Shown piece by piece: positions 54,495 through 63,082 of a stretch of 64,000 nt of DNA (position 1 is its first letter; each line of letters opens with the position of its first letter). Below the pieces are notes generated by a model, which saw only the letters and a list, made by a program, of their open reading frames with translations, was not told the DNA's origin and did no database searches. The DNA is from Kovacikia minuta CCNUW1 (GTDB lineage: Bacteria; Cyanobacteriota; Cyanobacteriia; Leptolyngbyales; Leptolyngbyaceae): the NCBI RefSeq assembly GCF_020091585.1, contig NZ_CP083582.1:806001-870000 (forward strand), read 5' to 3'. Made by a program: the position numbers and the translations under genes.

Positions 54495-55565
54495 TTACTC
54501 ATTCTCTGTACTCCATTTGCCTCTCATTTCTCTTGCCTCCGCGCGTAATTTTTGGAACTCTTCTGTATCAGCAATCTCGGCAACCTGACGCGCCCGTTTA
54601 GAATCATCGATTTCAAGCCGTAATTTCTGTAATTGTTGCTTCAACTGTTGTTCACGGGCATAGACTTCACGCACCATGCGATGAAAAACCCGCCCCAGCT
54701 GTCCCAACTCATCATCCCGTTTGACGATCGCGCCAAGTTTGCTCTTCTCAAATTCTTCTGCCTCTTCAGCACTCATTTCATCTGAACTAATTTTTTGGGC
54801 AATTTGAGCTAATGGCTTAATGGGTTGCAGCACATTCCGCTTCAACAGTTCACCAATCAGCCAGATCACAAAGGCGAAAATGCCTGCGAAAATGCTGATG
54901 AATAACAAAGAAGCCTGATTAGCACCCTTAATTACCTCGCTCGCTGGGACATAAATGATTTGGGTTCCCAAAATTTCCTTCAGCTTCCAGCCAAACCCAT
55001 TTTCTGAGCCATAGCTGGTAATGTGGCTTTTAGGTGCAATTTCCGGCGTGCTGTGGCAGCGTAAGCAGGATGAATTCTTAAGTGAAAAAGGGCGGGCGCT
55101 GTAAAATAATTTCTCACCATAGGAGTCACGGAAGCCAGAAACCGTCTTCAAATCTGGTTCATTCCGAAACCGCTCAATAATCTTCGTTTCAAACTCATCC
55201 GCCTTATCTTTTAGATTCGTTGGATTCAGGATGGCATCTTTGTAGAAGAAGTCTTTATAGTCTTCATTCTTGCGGAGACTGTCGAACACTTCCCGCACCG
55301 TGTAGCTTGGGATGGCTTCAGGAACAAAGGCGGATTGAGTGTCTACTAATGGCATCAACAGAGGAGTGACGTGCGTGCCTGTGAAGTTTCGCACCGAATT
55401 CATCGTTTCTGCCAGAATTTGACTGCGATAAACCACTTCGTCTTCCGCTCTTTTCTCCAGCGCTTTAGATAGGGTTAAGCCACTGACAATAATTGCGCCG
55501 ATAAACACCAGCGACAACAGTAAGGTAAATTTAGCAGCTAGTTTGGAATTGAATTTCTTGAACAT
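54495..55565 (-). CDS. Tll0287-like haem-binding sensor with HAMP domain
   Basis: 356 residues. An N-terminal membrane helix (about 13-32) is followed by an extracytoplasmic DUF3365/Tll0287-like domain containing SCLRCHSTPE, a CxxCH c-type haem site. A second membrane helix (about 215-240) precedes a HAMP domain (RNVLQPIKPLAQIAQKISSD) and a C-terminal coiled coil. There is no kinase or cyclase domain, so it must signal through a partner. The MinD-like ATPase downstream is a candidate. A role in redox or gas sensing is inferred from the haem site. Confidence 0.85.
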   Translation of the reverse strand: MFKKFNSKLAAKFTLLLSLVFIGAIIVSGLTLSKALEKRAEDEVVYRSQILAETMNSVRNFTGTHVTPLLMPLVDTQSAFVPEAIPSYTVREVFDSLRKNEDYKDFFYKDAILNPTNLKDKADEFETKIIERFRNEPDLKTVSGFRDSYGEKLFYSARPFSLKNSSCLRCHSTPEIAPKSHITSYGSENGFGWKLKEILGTQIIYVPASEVIKGANQASLLFISIFAGIFAFVIWLIGELLKRNVLQPIKPLAQIAQKISSDEMSAEEAEEFEKSKLGAIVKRDDELGQLGRVFHRMVREVYAREQQLKQQLQKLRLEIDDSKRARQVAEIADTEEFQKLRAEAREMRGKWSTENE

Positions 55566-55996
55566 TGCTGTTTCCGATTACATCTACAAAGTTTGCTAGG
55601 AATTTGGGGGAGTGGGGAGCGGGGAGCGGGCTTGCTGATGACGATGACCCATTACCCATCACCCATCACAAAATCGATACTTCTGAAAACAACCCAGATC
55701 AGTTCTCTTTCTCCATTCATACTCAAAGATGAATTGAAACACCATAGCTGAAGCTAAACTCATGACTTTTGATGGGGTAAACGCTGCCCACCCATGACAA
55801 ATGTCCTGGAAGGGGTGCTCAGGGAGCCAGCGAAAGTCAGGGTAAATCGATGGTTTAACTCATGACAGTTTTCAGATGTACAGGAGGGGTGGGAAATCCT
55901 ATTCTGGGTACATCGAGTGAAGAACGGATGCAGCAACTGACTCGCTAGCCTACTTTACTTGAGTTATCAAACACACCCACTAAGGAGAAACCAATC
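55566..55996. promoter_or_regulatory. Upstream region of the precursor-peptide array
   Basis: About 430 bases between divergent genes. GGGGAGCGGGGAGCGGG-type repeats lie at 55606-55630. The last 40 bases (TATCAAACACACCCACTAAGGAGAAACCAATC) carry a strong AAGGAG ribosome site. A shorter version of the leader is repeated before each following copy. The promoter for the whole peptide array is presumably here. Confidence 0.5.
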
Positions 55997-56230
55997 ATGT
56001 CTGAGCAAATCAAGATTGTTGAACTGTCTGCTGACGAACTCGATACCGTTGCTGGTGGAGTGAGCGAACTGCATATCGACAGCGATTTTTCCAAGCAAAC
56101 CGAAGCTACCGCTCAAGTTTTCGCTAACGGTGAGAAGGGTTCATTCTTCGCTTCTGAAACCTTCAATGAGTCAATTGACAGCGAAACCAGTATCCACCAA
56201 TTCGTTGACGCTGGCAAATCCACTTTATAA
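55997..56230 (+). CDS. Double-glycine precursor peptide, copy 1
   Basis: 77 residues. The leader MSEQIKIVELSADELDTVAGG (21 residues) has the ELSxxELDxVAGG pattern of bacteriocin-type peptides cleaved by C39 peptidases. The core of 56 residues (from VSELHIDSDFSKQTEATAQV) has no Cys and an excess of Asp/Glu. It differs from copies 2-4 at the leader (IV for PV), in FNESIDSETS and at the end (STL). The C39-ABC exporter 4.5 kb downstream is the obvious processing enzyme. AAGGAG lies 11 bases before the ATG. Confidence 0.85.
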   Translation: MSEQIKIVELSADELDTVAGGVSELHIDSDFSKQTEATAQVFANGEKGSFFASETFNESIDSETSIHQFVDAGKSTL

Positions 56231-56350
56231 GCCGTTTCCTACGACCCGGCATTAATCTGGTCACGTAACGGAAGGATTCACCAACTCGAATTTGTTTGAA
56301 CTATCAAACACACCAATACACACAAACCAACCACTAAGGAGAAACCAATC

Positions 56351-56584
56351 ATGTCTGAGCAAATCAAGCCCGTTGAACTGTCTGCTGACGAACTCGATAC
56401 CGTTGCTGGTGGAGTGAGCGAACTGCATATCGACAGCGATTTTTCCAAGCAAACCGAAGCTACCGCTCAAGTTTTCGCTAACGGTGAGAAGGGTTCATTC
56501 TTCGCTTCTGAAACCTTCAATCAATCGGTTGACAGCGAAACTGACATCCACCAATTCGTTGACGCTGGCAAATCCATTGCCTAA
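56351..56584 (+). CDS. Double-glycine precursor peptide, copy 2
   Basis: 77 residues, beginning MSEQIKPVELSADELDTVAG, with the core running to FNQSVDSETDIHQFVDAGKS and ending IA. It starts exactly 354 bases after copy 1. It differs from copy 3 by one residue (GS for GT in NGEKGSFF). Upstream are AAGGAGAAACCAATC and an inverted repeat GTTTGA-acta-TCAAAC that is also before copies 3 and 4. Cysteine-free and acidic, so no lanthionine or disulfide is possible. Confidence 0.85.
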   Translation: MSEQIKPVELSADELDTVAGGVSELHIDSDFSKQTEATAQVFANGEKGSFFASETFNQSVDSETDIHQFVDAGKSIA

Positions 56585-56704
56585 ATCGGTTGCCGCGACC
56601 TGGCATTAACCAGGTCAGGTAACGGAAGGATTCACCAACTCGAATTTGTTTGAACTATCAAACACACCAATACACACAAACCAACCACTAAGGAGAAACC
56701 AATC

Positions 56705-56938
56705 ATGTCTGAGCAAATCAAGCCCGTTGAACTGTCTGCTGACGAACTCGATACCGTTGCTGGTGGAGTGAGCGAACTGCATATCGACAGCGATTTTTCC
56801 AAGCAAACCGAAGCTACCGCTCAAGTTTTCGCTAACGGTGAAAAGGGTACATTCTTCGCTTCTGAAACCTTCAATCAATCGGTTGACAGCGAAACTGACA
56901 TCCACCAATTCGTTGACGCTGGCAAATCCATTGCCTAA
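56705..56938 (+). CDS. Double-glycine precursor peptide, copy 3
   Basis: 77 residues, 354 bases after copy 2, and nearly identical to it at DNA level in both coding and spacer sequence. It carries NGEKGTFFASETFN instead of the Ser form, and ends GKSIA. The spacer that follows has a perfect seven-base stem GACCTGG-cattaa-CCAGGTC (56951-56970). Confidence 0.85.
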   Translation: MSEQIKPVELSADELDTVAGGVSELHIDSDFSKQTEATAQVFANGEKGTFFASETFNQSVDSETDIHQFVDAGKSIA

Positions 56939-57058
56939 ATCGGTTGCCGCGACCTGGCATTAACCAGGTCAGGTAACGGAAGGATTCACCAACTCGAATT
57001 TGTTTGAACTATCAAACACACCAATACACACAAACCAACCACTAAGGAGAAACCAATC

Positions 57059-57292
57059 ATGTCTGAGCAAATCAAGCCCGTTGAACTGTCTGCTGACGAA
57101 CTCGATACCGTTGCTGGTGGAGTTAGCGAACTGCATATCGACAGCGATTTTTCCAAGCAAACCGAAGTTACCGCTCAAGTTTTCGCTAACGGTGAAAAGG
57201 GTACATTCTTCGCTTCTGAAACCTTCAATCAATCGGTTGACAGCGAAACTGACATCCACCAATTCGTTGATGCAGGCAAATCCCCCGTATAA
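57059..57292 (+). CDS. Double-glycine precursor peptide, copy 4
   Basis: 77 residues, 354 bases after copy 3. It differs by TEVTAQV for TEATAQV and by a distinct C terminus, GKSPV. Its downstream spacer diverges, since GACCTTACATTAACCAGGTC keeps only part of the stem. That marks the end of the tandem array. Confidence 0.85.
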   Translation: MSEQIKPVELSADELDTVAGGVSELHIDSDFSKQTEVTAQVFANGEKGTFFASETFNQSVDSETDIHQFVDAGKSPV

Positions 57293-57487
57293 GCCGTTTC
57301 CTATGACCTTACATTAACCAGGTCAGGTAGCGATAGGGGGACTCAACTGGAGCGGTTGATCGTTCTAAGGCGAGTTCCCCGTTGCTTTATCTATATCGGA
57401 CAGGGTTTCAACAGTAGAGAGGGATCGATCGATTCGATCATCCTCTCCATTTACAGTTAAGCCTGTCTCAATCGTAAGGAGTCCACT

Positions 57488-57751
57488 ATGCCAGGTGATG
57501 AAATTCAACCAACAAATGATCCGATCGAACTATCCGACGAAGACCTAGATGAGGTAGCAGGCGGACTGAATCTGCTGATCAATGCAGGGTTCTTCCGAAA
57601 AATCGGTATAAGGTCCGAAGATGACTCTGCTTCCATAGAAAGCATTGAATCTGCTGGTCTGCAAATTCTAATTACAGATGCCTCAGCTGAGGATCTGGAA
57701 TTTCTAGGTAATTTACTCGGAAAAGCTGACGCAGTCAAAGGACTGGACTAA
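57488..57751 (+). CDS. Double-glycine precursor peptide, divergent type A
   Basis: 87 residues. The leader MPGDEIQPTNDPIELSDEDL continues to DEVAGG and matches the leader pattern of the tandem copies. The core of 61 residues (LNLLINAGFFRKIGIRSEDD onward) is unrelated to theirs, contains no Cys and includes a hydrophobic start. The ribosome site TAAGGAG is 8 bases before the ATG. It is the same operon direction and presumably has the same exporter. Confidence 0.75.
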   Translation: MPGDEIQPTNDPIELSDEDLDEVAGGLNLLINAGFFRKIGIRSEDDSASIESIESAGLQILITDASAEDLEFLGNLLGKADAVKGLD

Positions 57752-57837
57752 ACGTAAACGCTATCAAGAATCATTTTGAGTTGAGTCTATTCAACTGAAA
57801 TGATCAGGTAAACCCACATTACAAGGAGAACATTGTC

Positions 57838-58065
57838 ATGGACAATACAACGAACCAACAAGCTCAAGAGTTATCTGCTCAAGATCTGGCAACAATTTCG
57901 GGTGGCGCTTTCGTCCCCGACGACTATAAATATCCTGCTCCCGGACAAGTCGATCATCCAGTTAGTGATTTAGACGTATCTGGATTGATTGACGAGAAAC
58001 GGAAAAGTTACTCGGAACAATATGACGGCTACCCTCAACCGCTCCCGGCTGAACCCAAAAATTAA
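57838..58065 (+). CDS. Double-glycine precursor peptide, divergent type B
   Basis: 75 residues. Leader MDNTTNQQAQELSAQDLATI then SGG, a variant of the double-glycine leader. The core of 52 residues (AFVPDDYKYPAPGQVDHPVS, ending PLPAEPKN) is rich in Pro, Tyr and Asp. No Cys. The ribosome site AAGGAGAAC precedes the ATG. It lies 86 bases after type A and 108 bases before the next gene. Confidence 0.7.
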   Translation: MDNTTNQQAQELSAQDLATISGGAFVPDDYKYPAPGQVDHPVSDLDVSGLIDEKRKSYSEQYDGYPQPLPAEPKN

Positions 58066-58173
58066 TCACGCAGGAGATGGGGAAGATTAGAGGTACTACC
58101 TAATGATGGAATTCCTCTCCCCACTCTCTTACTCTTGGCGCTCGCGTTAGCAATACAGAAGGAAGTTAAATTT

Positions 58174-59271
58174 ATGACAGAAGTTCTACTCAAGGAACTC
58201 ACCAATAGTGATATTGACTGGATGCTTGCAACAGGTCGCAGAGAAGAGATTGACTCAGGCACAATCCTCATCCGCCAGGGAGAACCAGTCGAGGCGCTAT
58301 ATATCCTGCTGGATGGGGCACTGGCTGTTTCAATCGCTCAAGCCAACGACAATCCAATTGGTCGGGCATTTGCGGCGTTGGAGGGAGGGGAATTATCCGG
58401 GCGGGAAATTGCCCGACTGACCAATGGTGAAGTGGTCGGAGAAATGCCCTTTTTAGAGTCTTACCTCTCATCTACTACAGTTAAAGCGACAAAACGATCG
58501 CTGATTCTAGTCATTCCCCAACAGGAATTGATTGAAAAGTTGCGGTCGGATGAGAACTTTGCGGCTCATTTGTACCGCTCGATCGCCGTTCTGCTTGCCC
58601 ATCGCCTGGAACAGATGGTCAATCAACTGGGCAATCGCACGATGGTTCTTTGCCAACCTCAAATTCGTGAGATCCTATTTACATTCTCTGAATTAAGCGA
58701 CAGTGACATCGGTTGGATGATTGCAACCGGAAGTTCAGTTCGGCTCTCAAAAGGGGAAGTATTATTCCATTCGGGAAGACCTGTGGATGCCCTCTACATT
58801 TTGCTAGATGGGAAAATGGTTGCTTCCGTCTCTGAGGATGAGAATAATCCGCTCACCCGTGCCTTCTCAAATCTGGAACAATCGACAACCATTGAACGGG
58901 AGTTTGCCCAACTTTCGCGGGGCGACATTGTGGGTGAAACGCCATTTGTTGATGCAAATCCACCTGCAATGACGGTGAAAGCGGTCGAAGATGCGATCGT
59001 GCTGTCTATTCCTCGGCGAAAACTGGCAGCAAAACTGTTGAGTGACATGGGTTTTGCCGCTCGCTTCTACCGGGTGTTGGCAATCTTACTAGCAGATAAA
59101 CAGCAGGGAATTATTAACCGCCTGGGGTACGGCAGGATTACCTACAGTTCCGGTCAATCTTTAGATGAGCGCCTGACCTATGAAGATGAACTGAGTTCCA
59201 GCTTTCTGGCGCAGGTAACGCTGGCTGGCACGAGATTTGACTGGATGCTGAAGCAGATTCGAGGGAACTGA
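58174..59271 (+). CDS. Protein with two cyclic-nucleotide-binding-like domains
   Basis: 365 residues from the ATG at 58174 (GAAGGAAG before it; an upstream in-frame ATG at 58135 lacks one). Two tandem domains align: ELTNSDIDWMLATGRREEID...PVEALYILLDG...GEVVGEMPFL and ELSDSDIGWMIATGSSVRLS...PVDALYILLDG...GDIVGETPFV. Both keep the jelly-roll pattern of cNMP domains, but the canonical phosphate-binding Arg-Ala segment is not evident. There is no DNA-binding domain. Three bases separate it from the HlyD gene, so it is part of the export operon. It probably gates or targets the exporter. Confidence 0.8.
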   Translation: MTEVLLKELTNSDIDWMLATGRREEIDSGTILIRQGEPVEALYILLDGALAVSIAQANDNPIGRAFAALEGGELSGREIARLTNGEVVGEMPFLESYLSSTTVKATKRSLILVIPQQELIEKLRSDENFAAHLYRSIAVLLAHRLEQMVNQLGNRTMVLCQPQIREILFTFSELSDSDIGWMIATGSSVRLSKGEVLFHSGRPVDALYILLDGKMVASVSEDENNPLTRAFSNLEQSTTIEREFAQLSRGDIVGETPFVDANPPAMTVKAVEDAIVLSIPRRKLAAKLLSDMGFAARFYRVLAILLADKQQGIINRLGYGRITYSSGQSLDERLTYEDELSSSFLAQVTLAGTRFDWMLKQIRGN

Positions 59272-59273
59272 CA

Positions 59274-60716
59274 ATGACTACGACACAAAAAACTAATCTC
59301 TTTCGCAAAGAAGCACTCGATCGGTTATCGTCCCCGGAGCGACTTGACCAACTAATGCAAGTGGCTCAACCCAAAAAGTGGATTCCATTAGCGGCAATGG
59401 GTTCATTGATCACGGTTGGGCTGGCATGGAGCATTTTTGGTCGGATTCCCATTACCGTACCAGGACAGGGCGTTTTAGTATTTCCCAGCCAGGTTGTTCC
59501 GTTTCAAGCTCCCAGTTCGGGACAAATTCTCGCGATTAATGTCAAACCAGGTGACACGATCAAGAAAGGACAGGTACTGGCAACGATCGACCAGACCGAA
59601 CTTCAAAAGAAGCTGGATCTGTTGCGTGCCAAGCTTGCCCAACTTCTGGAGCAAGATCAAAGCGCCAATTCCCTCCAGAGTCAACGCACCGTTCTAGATA
59701 AGGATGCCGCTCAGCAACAGCGGCAGGCACTCCAGCAAAGTCTGGAAGCAACCCAGTCCGTAACCCCGATTTTGCGAGAAAAAGGACTGGACTCGATTCA
59801 GCAACAACGGTTGAGCTTACAGGGACAATTGCAAACGACCCGTGATTTGCTGCCAACCTTCAAACAACGCTGGGAGATCCGGCAGCAACTACGTCGGGAA
59901 GGAGCCGTTTCGAGCGATGCCGTCCTCCAGGCACAACAGCAATTTTTGGACAGTCAATCGAAAGTTAACGAAATCAAATCCCAATTGAAACAACTGGATT
60001 TAAAGGAAGCAGATGCTCAACGGGAGTATCTTGCCAACATCAATTCAGTCAAAGATATCCAGGCGCAATTAGCAACGCTTAACACCAAACTTGCCAATCA
60101 GGCAGAACAGGATTTAGCGACTGCCACCAATCGCAAGAAAGAGATTGAAGAAACCCGTCGATCGATCACCCAGTTGGAGCTGCAATTAACCGACAAAACC
60201 CGTGTGGTCAGCAGCTTCAATGGACGGATTTTAGAAATTGGGGCAGTTCCCGGACAGTACTTCGAAGAAGGGAAACAAATCGGCACGATCGAAGCCCAGG
60301 ACAACGACAGCAAACTCGTCAGTGTTGCCTTCTTCCCCGTCAGCGAAGGTAAAAAAATTCAGCCTGGGATGGAACTGCAAGTGACGCCTTCTAACGTCAA
60401 GCGCGAACGGTTTGGCGGCATTGTGGCAAAGGTCACCAACGTCTCAGCGTTCCCCGTTACCAAAGAAACGGCATCCAGTGTGGTTGGCGGTCCGGATATT
60501 TTGCAAGGATTAATTTCCAAGGAACCTCAAATCCAGGTCTTCGCAGAACTCCAACCCGATCCCTCAACCGTCAGTAAATTTCGCTGGTCATCTTCTAAGG
60601 GACCCAATAGCCAGGTGACCTCTGGAACAACAACTTCAGTGCGCGTCAAAGTAGACGAACAAGCACCGATTTCCTTTGTCTTTCCAATTCTGCGATCGTG
60701 GAGTGGAGTGTATTAA
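59274..60716 (+). CDS. NHLP-system HlyD-family secretion adaptor
   Basis: 480 residues. One membrane helix (about 37-56, IPLAAMGSLITVGLAWSIFG) is followed by a lipoyl half-motif (SSGQILAINVKPGDTIKKGQ). A Gln-rich coiled coil spans about 100-300, then the second half (VVSSFNGRILEIGAVPGQYF) and a beta domain to the end. It matches the membrane-fusion component of NHLM/NHLP bacteriocin exporters (TIGR03794-like). It links the inner-membrane ABC unit to the envelope. The next gene starts two bases after its stop. Confidence 0.85.
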   Translation: MTTTQKTNLFRKEALDRLSSPERLDQLMQVAQPKKWIPLAAMGSLITVGLAWSIFGRIPITVPGQGVLVFPSQVVPFQAPSSGQILAINVKPGDTIKKGQVLATIDQTELQKKLDLLRAKLAQLLEQDQSANSLQSQRTVLDKDAAQQQRQALQQSLEATQSVTPILREKGLDSIQQQRLSLQGQLQTTRDLLPTFKQRWEIRQQLRREGAVSSDAVLQAQQQFLDSQSKVNEIKSQLKQLDLKEADAQREYLANINSVKDIQAQLATLNTKLANQAEQDLATATNRKKEIEETRRSITQLELQLTDKTRVVSSFNGRILEIGAVPGQYFEEGKQIGTIEAQDNDSKLVSVAFFPVSEGKKIQPGMELQVTPSNVKRERFGGIVAKVTNVSAFPVTKETASSVVGGPDILQGLISKEPQIQVFAELQPDPSTVSKFRWSSSKGPNSQVTSGTTTSVRVKVDEQAPISFVFPILRSWSGVY

Positions 60717-60718
60717 TC

Positions 60719-63082
60719 ATGCAGTGGCAAACAGTATTGAAAAAAGTCCGCCGGATGACGAGTCAGCCCCATCGTCGTCGCCGTACTCCCACCCTCCTGC
60801 AAATGGAAGCGGTCGAGTGCGGTGCGGCAGCCCTGGGGATAATTCTGGGATATCACAATCGCATTGTCCCCCTGGCTGAACTGCGGCAAGCCTGCGGTGT
60901 CTCACGGGATGGTAGCAAAGCCTCCAATATCCTCACGGCTGCAAAGGGATATGGACTCCAGGCAAAGGGCTTTAAGGTCGATTTAGATGGACTGCGAAAA
61001 CTGGAATGTCCCTATATTGTTTTTTGGAATTTCAACCACTTTTTAGTGGTAGAAGGGTTTGCTAAAGATAAGGTTTATTTGAATGATCCAGCGAGCGGAC
61101 CAACCGCCGTTCCCCTAGAAGAATTCGATCGCTCATTTACTGGAGTCACCCTGGTGTTTGAACCAGGCCCAACCTTCAAGCCAGGGGGACGCAAACCCAG
61201 CCTTGCACTCGCGTTATGGGATCGGTTACAGAGTTCTCTGGGAGCGCTTGCCTACTGTGTGGTTGCCGGATTGCTGCTGGTTATTCCCGGATTGGCAATT
61301 CCCACCTTCTCTCAAATGTTTGTAGATAACGTGTTGATTGAAGGCAGAGATGACTGGTTGCGCCCACTCATTATTGGCATTTTGTTGGTTGCCGGATTGA
61401 ATGGCTTTCTGACATTGCTCCAGCTCCAGTTTCTGCGCCAAATGAAGATCAAACTGGCAGTCAGCATGTCCAGCCGATTCCTGTGGCACATTTTGCGGTT
61501 ACCCGTTAGCTTCTATGACCAGCGATTTGCTGGAGAAATCAGCAGTCGGGTGCGCCTGAATGACAGCCTGGCGACCCTGCTTTCGGGACGCTTAGCCACC
61601 ACCGTCATCTCGGCAATCACCGTCATCCTCTACGCTGCGGTCATGCTGCAATATGATGTCGTCTTAACGTTGATTGGTGTTGCCTTTGTCGCAGTCAACA
61701 TTACGGTTTGGCGATGGGTATCACGCCAGCGGGTCGATGCCAACATGCGGTTGATGCAAGAACAGGGTAAAGTCAGCGGTGTCTCCATCTCCGGACTGCA
61801 AAGTATGGAAACCCTGAAAGCGTCGGGTCTGGAGTCAGAATTTTTTGCTCGCTGGTCTGGCTATTACGCCAAAGCAGTGAATGCCCGCCAGGAAATGGAT
61901 ACCACGAACCAGACACTGGGAGTGTTGCCCTCTTTCCTGACTGCAATTACAACCATGCTGCTGTTAGCGGTGGGCGGCTTGCGGGTGATGGATGGGGCGC
62001 TCAGCATCGGCATGCTGGTTGCCTTCCAGGGAATGATGGGCAAGTTTCTTGAGCCGGTGAATAATCTGGTCAGCCTGGCAGGCGAACTGCAAGAAATGGA
62101 AGGGAACCTGGGGCGGTTGGATGATGTTTTGCGCAACAAGATTGACCCGGAAGTCGAGGAGGGAAAGATTGGATGGGAAGATGGGGAGATGGAGAGACGC
62201 GGAGATGCAGAGACGCAGAGACGCGGAGAACGGGGAGACAAGGGAACTTCCCCTCTGGATTTGCTGTCTGCGCTTTCTTCCCCCGCTGCCGCTGCCGCCC
62301 CCTCCCGCCCCCTCCCCCCTCCTTCTTTCCGGCTTCAGGGCTACATTGAACTGCGGAATCTGACCTTTGGCTATAACCGATCGGCTCCCCCTCTGATTGA
62401 AAGCTTCAATCTGACGCTGAAACCAGGACAACGGGTTGCCCTCGTTGGAGGTAGTGGGTCGGGCAAATCAACCGTTGCCAAACTGGTGTGTGGATTGTAC
62501 GAACCGTGGGATGGAGAAATTCTATTTGATGGGCGTCCGCGTCGGCAGATTCCCCGTCCGGTTTTAACCCATTCGATCGCCCTGGTTGAGCAAGACATTT
62601 CCCTGTTTGCCGGAACTGTAAAAGATAATCTCACCCTGTGGGATTCGACCGTTCCCTTCAGTAATCTGGTGCGGGCTTGCAAGGATGCAGCAATTCAAGA
62701 GGTCATCCTTTCCATGCCCGGAGGTTACAACGCAGATCTGGCAGAAGGCGCAACCAACCTCAGTGGTGGACAACGGCAACGATTAGAAATTGCCCGCGCA
62801 TTTGTGAATAATCCTTCCATTCTGGTTATGGATGAAGCGACCAGTGCGCTGGATGCGGAAACGGAAAAAATCATTGATCAAAAGCTGCGGGAACGGGGCT
62901 GCACCTGTGTGATCGTGGCGCACCGCCTGAGTACGATTCGGGATTGTGACGAAATTATTGTGTTCGATCGCGGCAAGGTGGTGCAACGCGGCACCCACGA
63001 ATCATTGCAGCGAGTAGAAGGCAAATATGCCCAATTAATTCGGAGTGAAGGGGAAGCGAAACAGGAGGAAACCCCATGCTAG
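60719..63082 (+). CDS. NHLP-type exporter: C39 peptidase-permease-ATPase
   Basis: 787 residues from the ATG at 60719. The C39 peptidase (about 20-140) has catalytic Cys34 in QMEAVECGAAAL, His in NFNHFLVVEG and Asp in YLNDPASGP, so it should cleave after double glycines. Six membrane helices (about 165-450) and the ABC ATPase (about 545-785) follow. The ATPase has GGSGSGKST, LSGGQRQR and LVMDEATSALD. Between membrane and ATPase domains, about 55 residues (ERRGDAETQRRGERGDKG..., PAAAAAPSRPLPPP) are encoded by G-rich repeat DNA. It is the maturation and export enzyme for the precursors upstream. Confidence 0.9.
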   Translation: MQWQTVLKKVRRMTSQPHRRRRTPTLLQMEAVECGAAALGIILGYHNRIVPLAELRQACGVSRDGSKASNILTAAKGYGLQAKGFKVDLDGLRKLECPYIVFWNFNHFLVVEGFAKDKVYLNDPASGPTAVPLEEFDRSFTGVTLVFEPGPTFKPGGRKPSLALALWDRLQSSLGALAYCVVAGLLLVIPGLAIPTFSQMFVDNVLIEGRDDWLRPLIIGILLVAGLNGFLTLLQLQFLRQMKIKLAVSMSSRFLWHILRLPVSFYDQRFAGEISSRVRLNDSLATLLSGRLATTVISAITVILYAAVMLQYDVVLTLIGVAFVAVNITVWRWVSRQRVDANMRLMQEQGKVSGVSISGLQSMETLKASGLESEFFARWSGYYAKAVNARQEMDTTNQTLGVLPSFLTAITTMLLLAVGGLRVMDGALSIGMLVAFQGMMGKFLEPVNNLVSLAGELQEMEGNLGRLDDVLRNKIDPEVEEGKIGWEDGEMERRGDAETQRRGERGDKGTSPLDLLSALSSPAAAAAPSRPLPPPSFRLQGYIELRNLTFGYNRSAPPLIESFNLTLKPGQRVALVGGSGSGKSTVAKLVCGLYEPWDGEILFDGRPRRQIPRPVLTHSIALVEQDISLFAGTVKDNLTLWDSTVPFSNLVRACKDAAIQEVILSMPGGYNADLAEGATNLSGGQRQRLEIARAFVNNPSILVMDEATSALDAETEKIIDQKLRERGCTCVIVAHRLSTIRDCDEIIVFDRGKVVQRGTHESLQRVEGKYAQLIRSEGEAKQEETPC
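62165..62330 (+). repeat. G-rich repeat insertion in the exporter gene
   Basis: GAGACGCGGAGATGCAGAGACGC-like units, then CCCCCTCCCGCC units, lie in frame in the linker before the ATPase domain. Confidence 0.75.

Larger units (their letters stand above)
55997..57324 (+). repeat. 354-bp tandem gene array (four units)
   Basis: Start codons at 55997, 56351, 56705 and 57059 are exactly 354 bases apart. Each unit has a coding part (234 bases) and a spacer (120 bases). The spacer holds a hairpin after the gene (56243-56262, 56597-56616, 56951-56970, 57305-57324; perfect only in units 2 and 3) and a GTTTGA/TCAAAC palindrome before the next ribosome site. Confidence 0.9.

Noticed and set aside
55997-57324. 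Regular repeats as a possible CRISPR array
   Set aside because: Units are 354 bases, each encodes a full peptide with its own ribosome site, and there are no variable spacers between short repeats.
55997-58065. Nitrile-hydratase-like or Nif11-type leader peptides
   Set aside because: Leaders are only 21-26 residues and of the ELSxxELDxVAGG type, without the long NHLP or Nif11 leader domain. Only the exporter belongs to the NHLP type.
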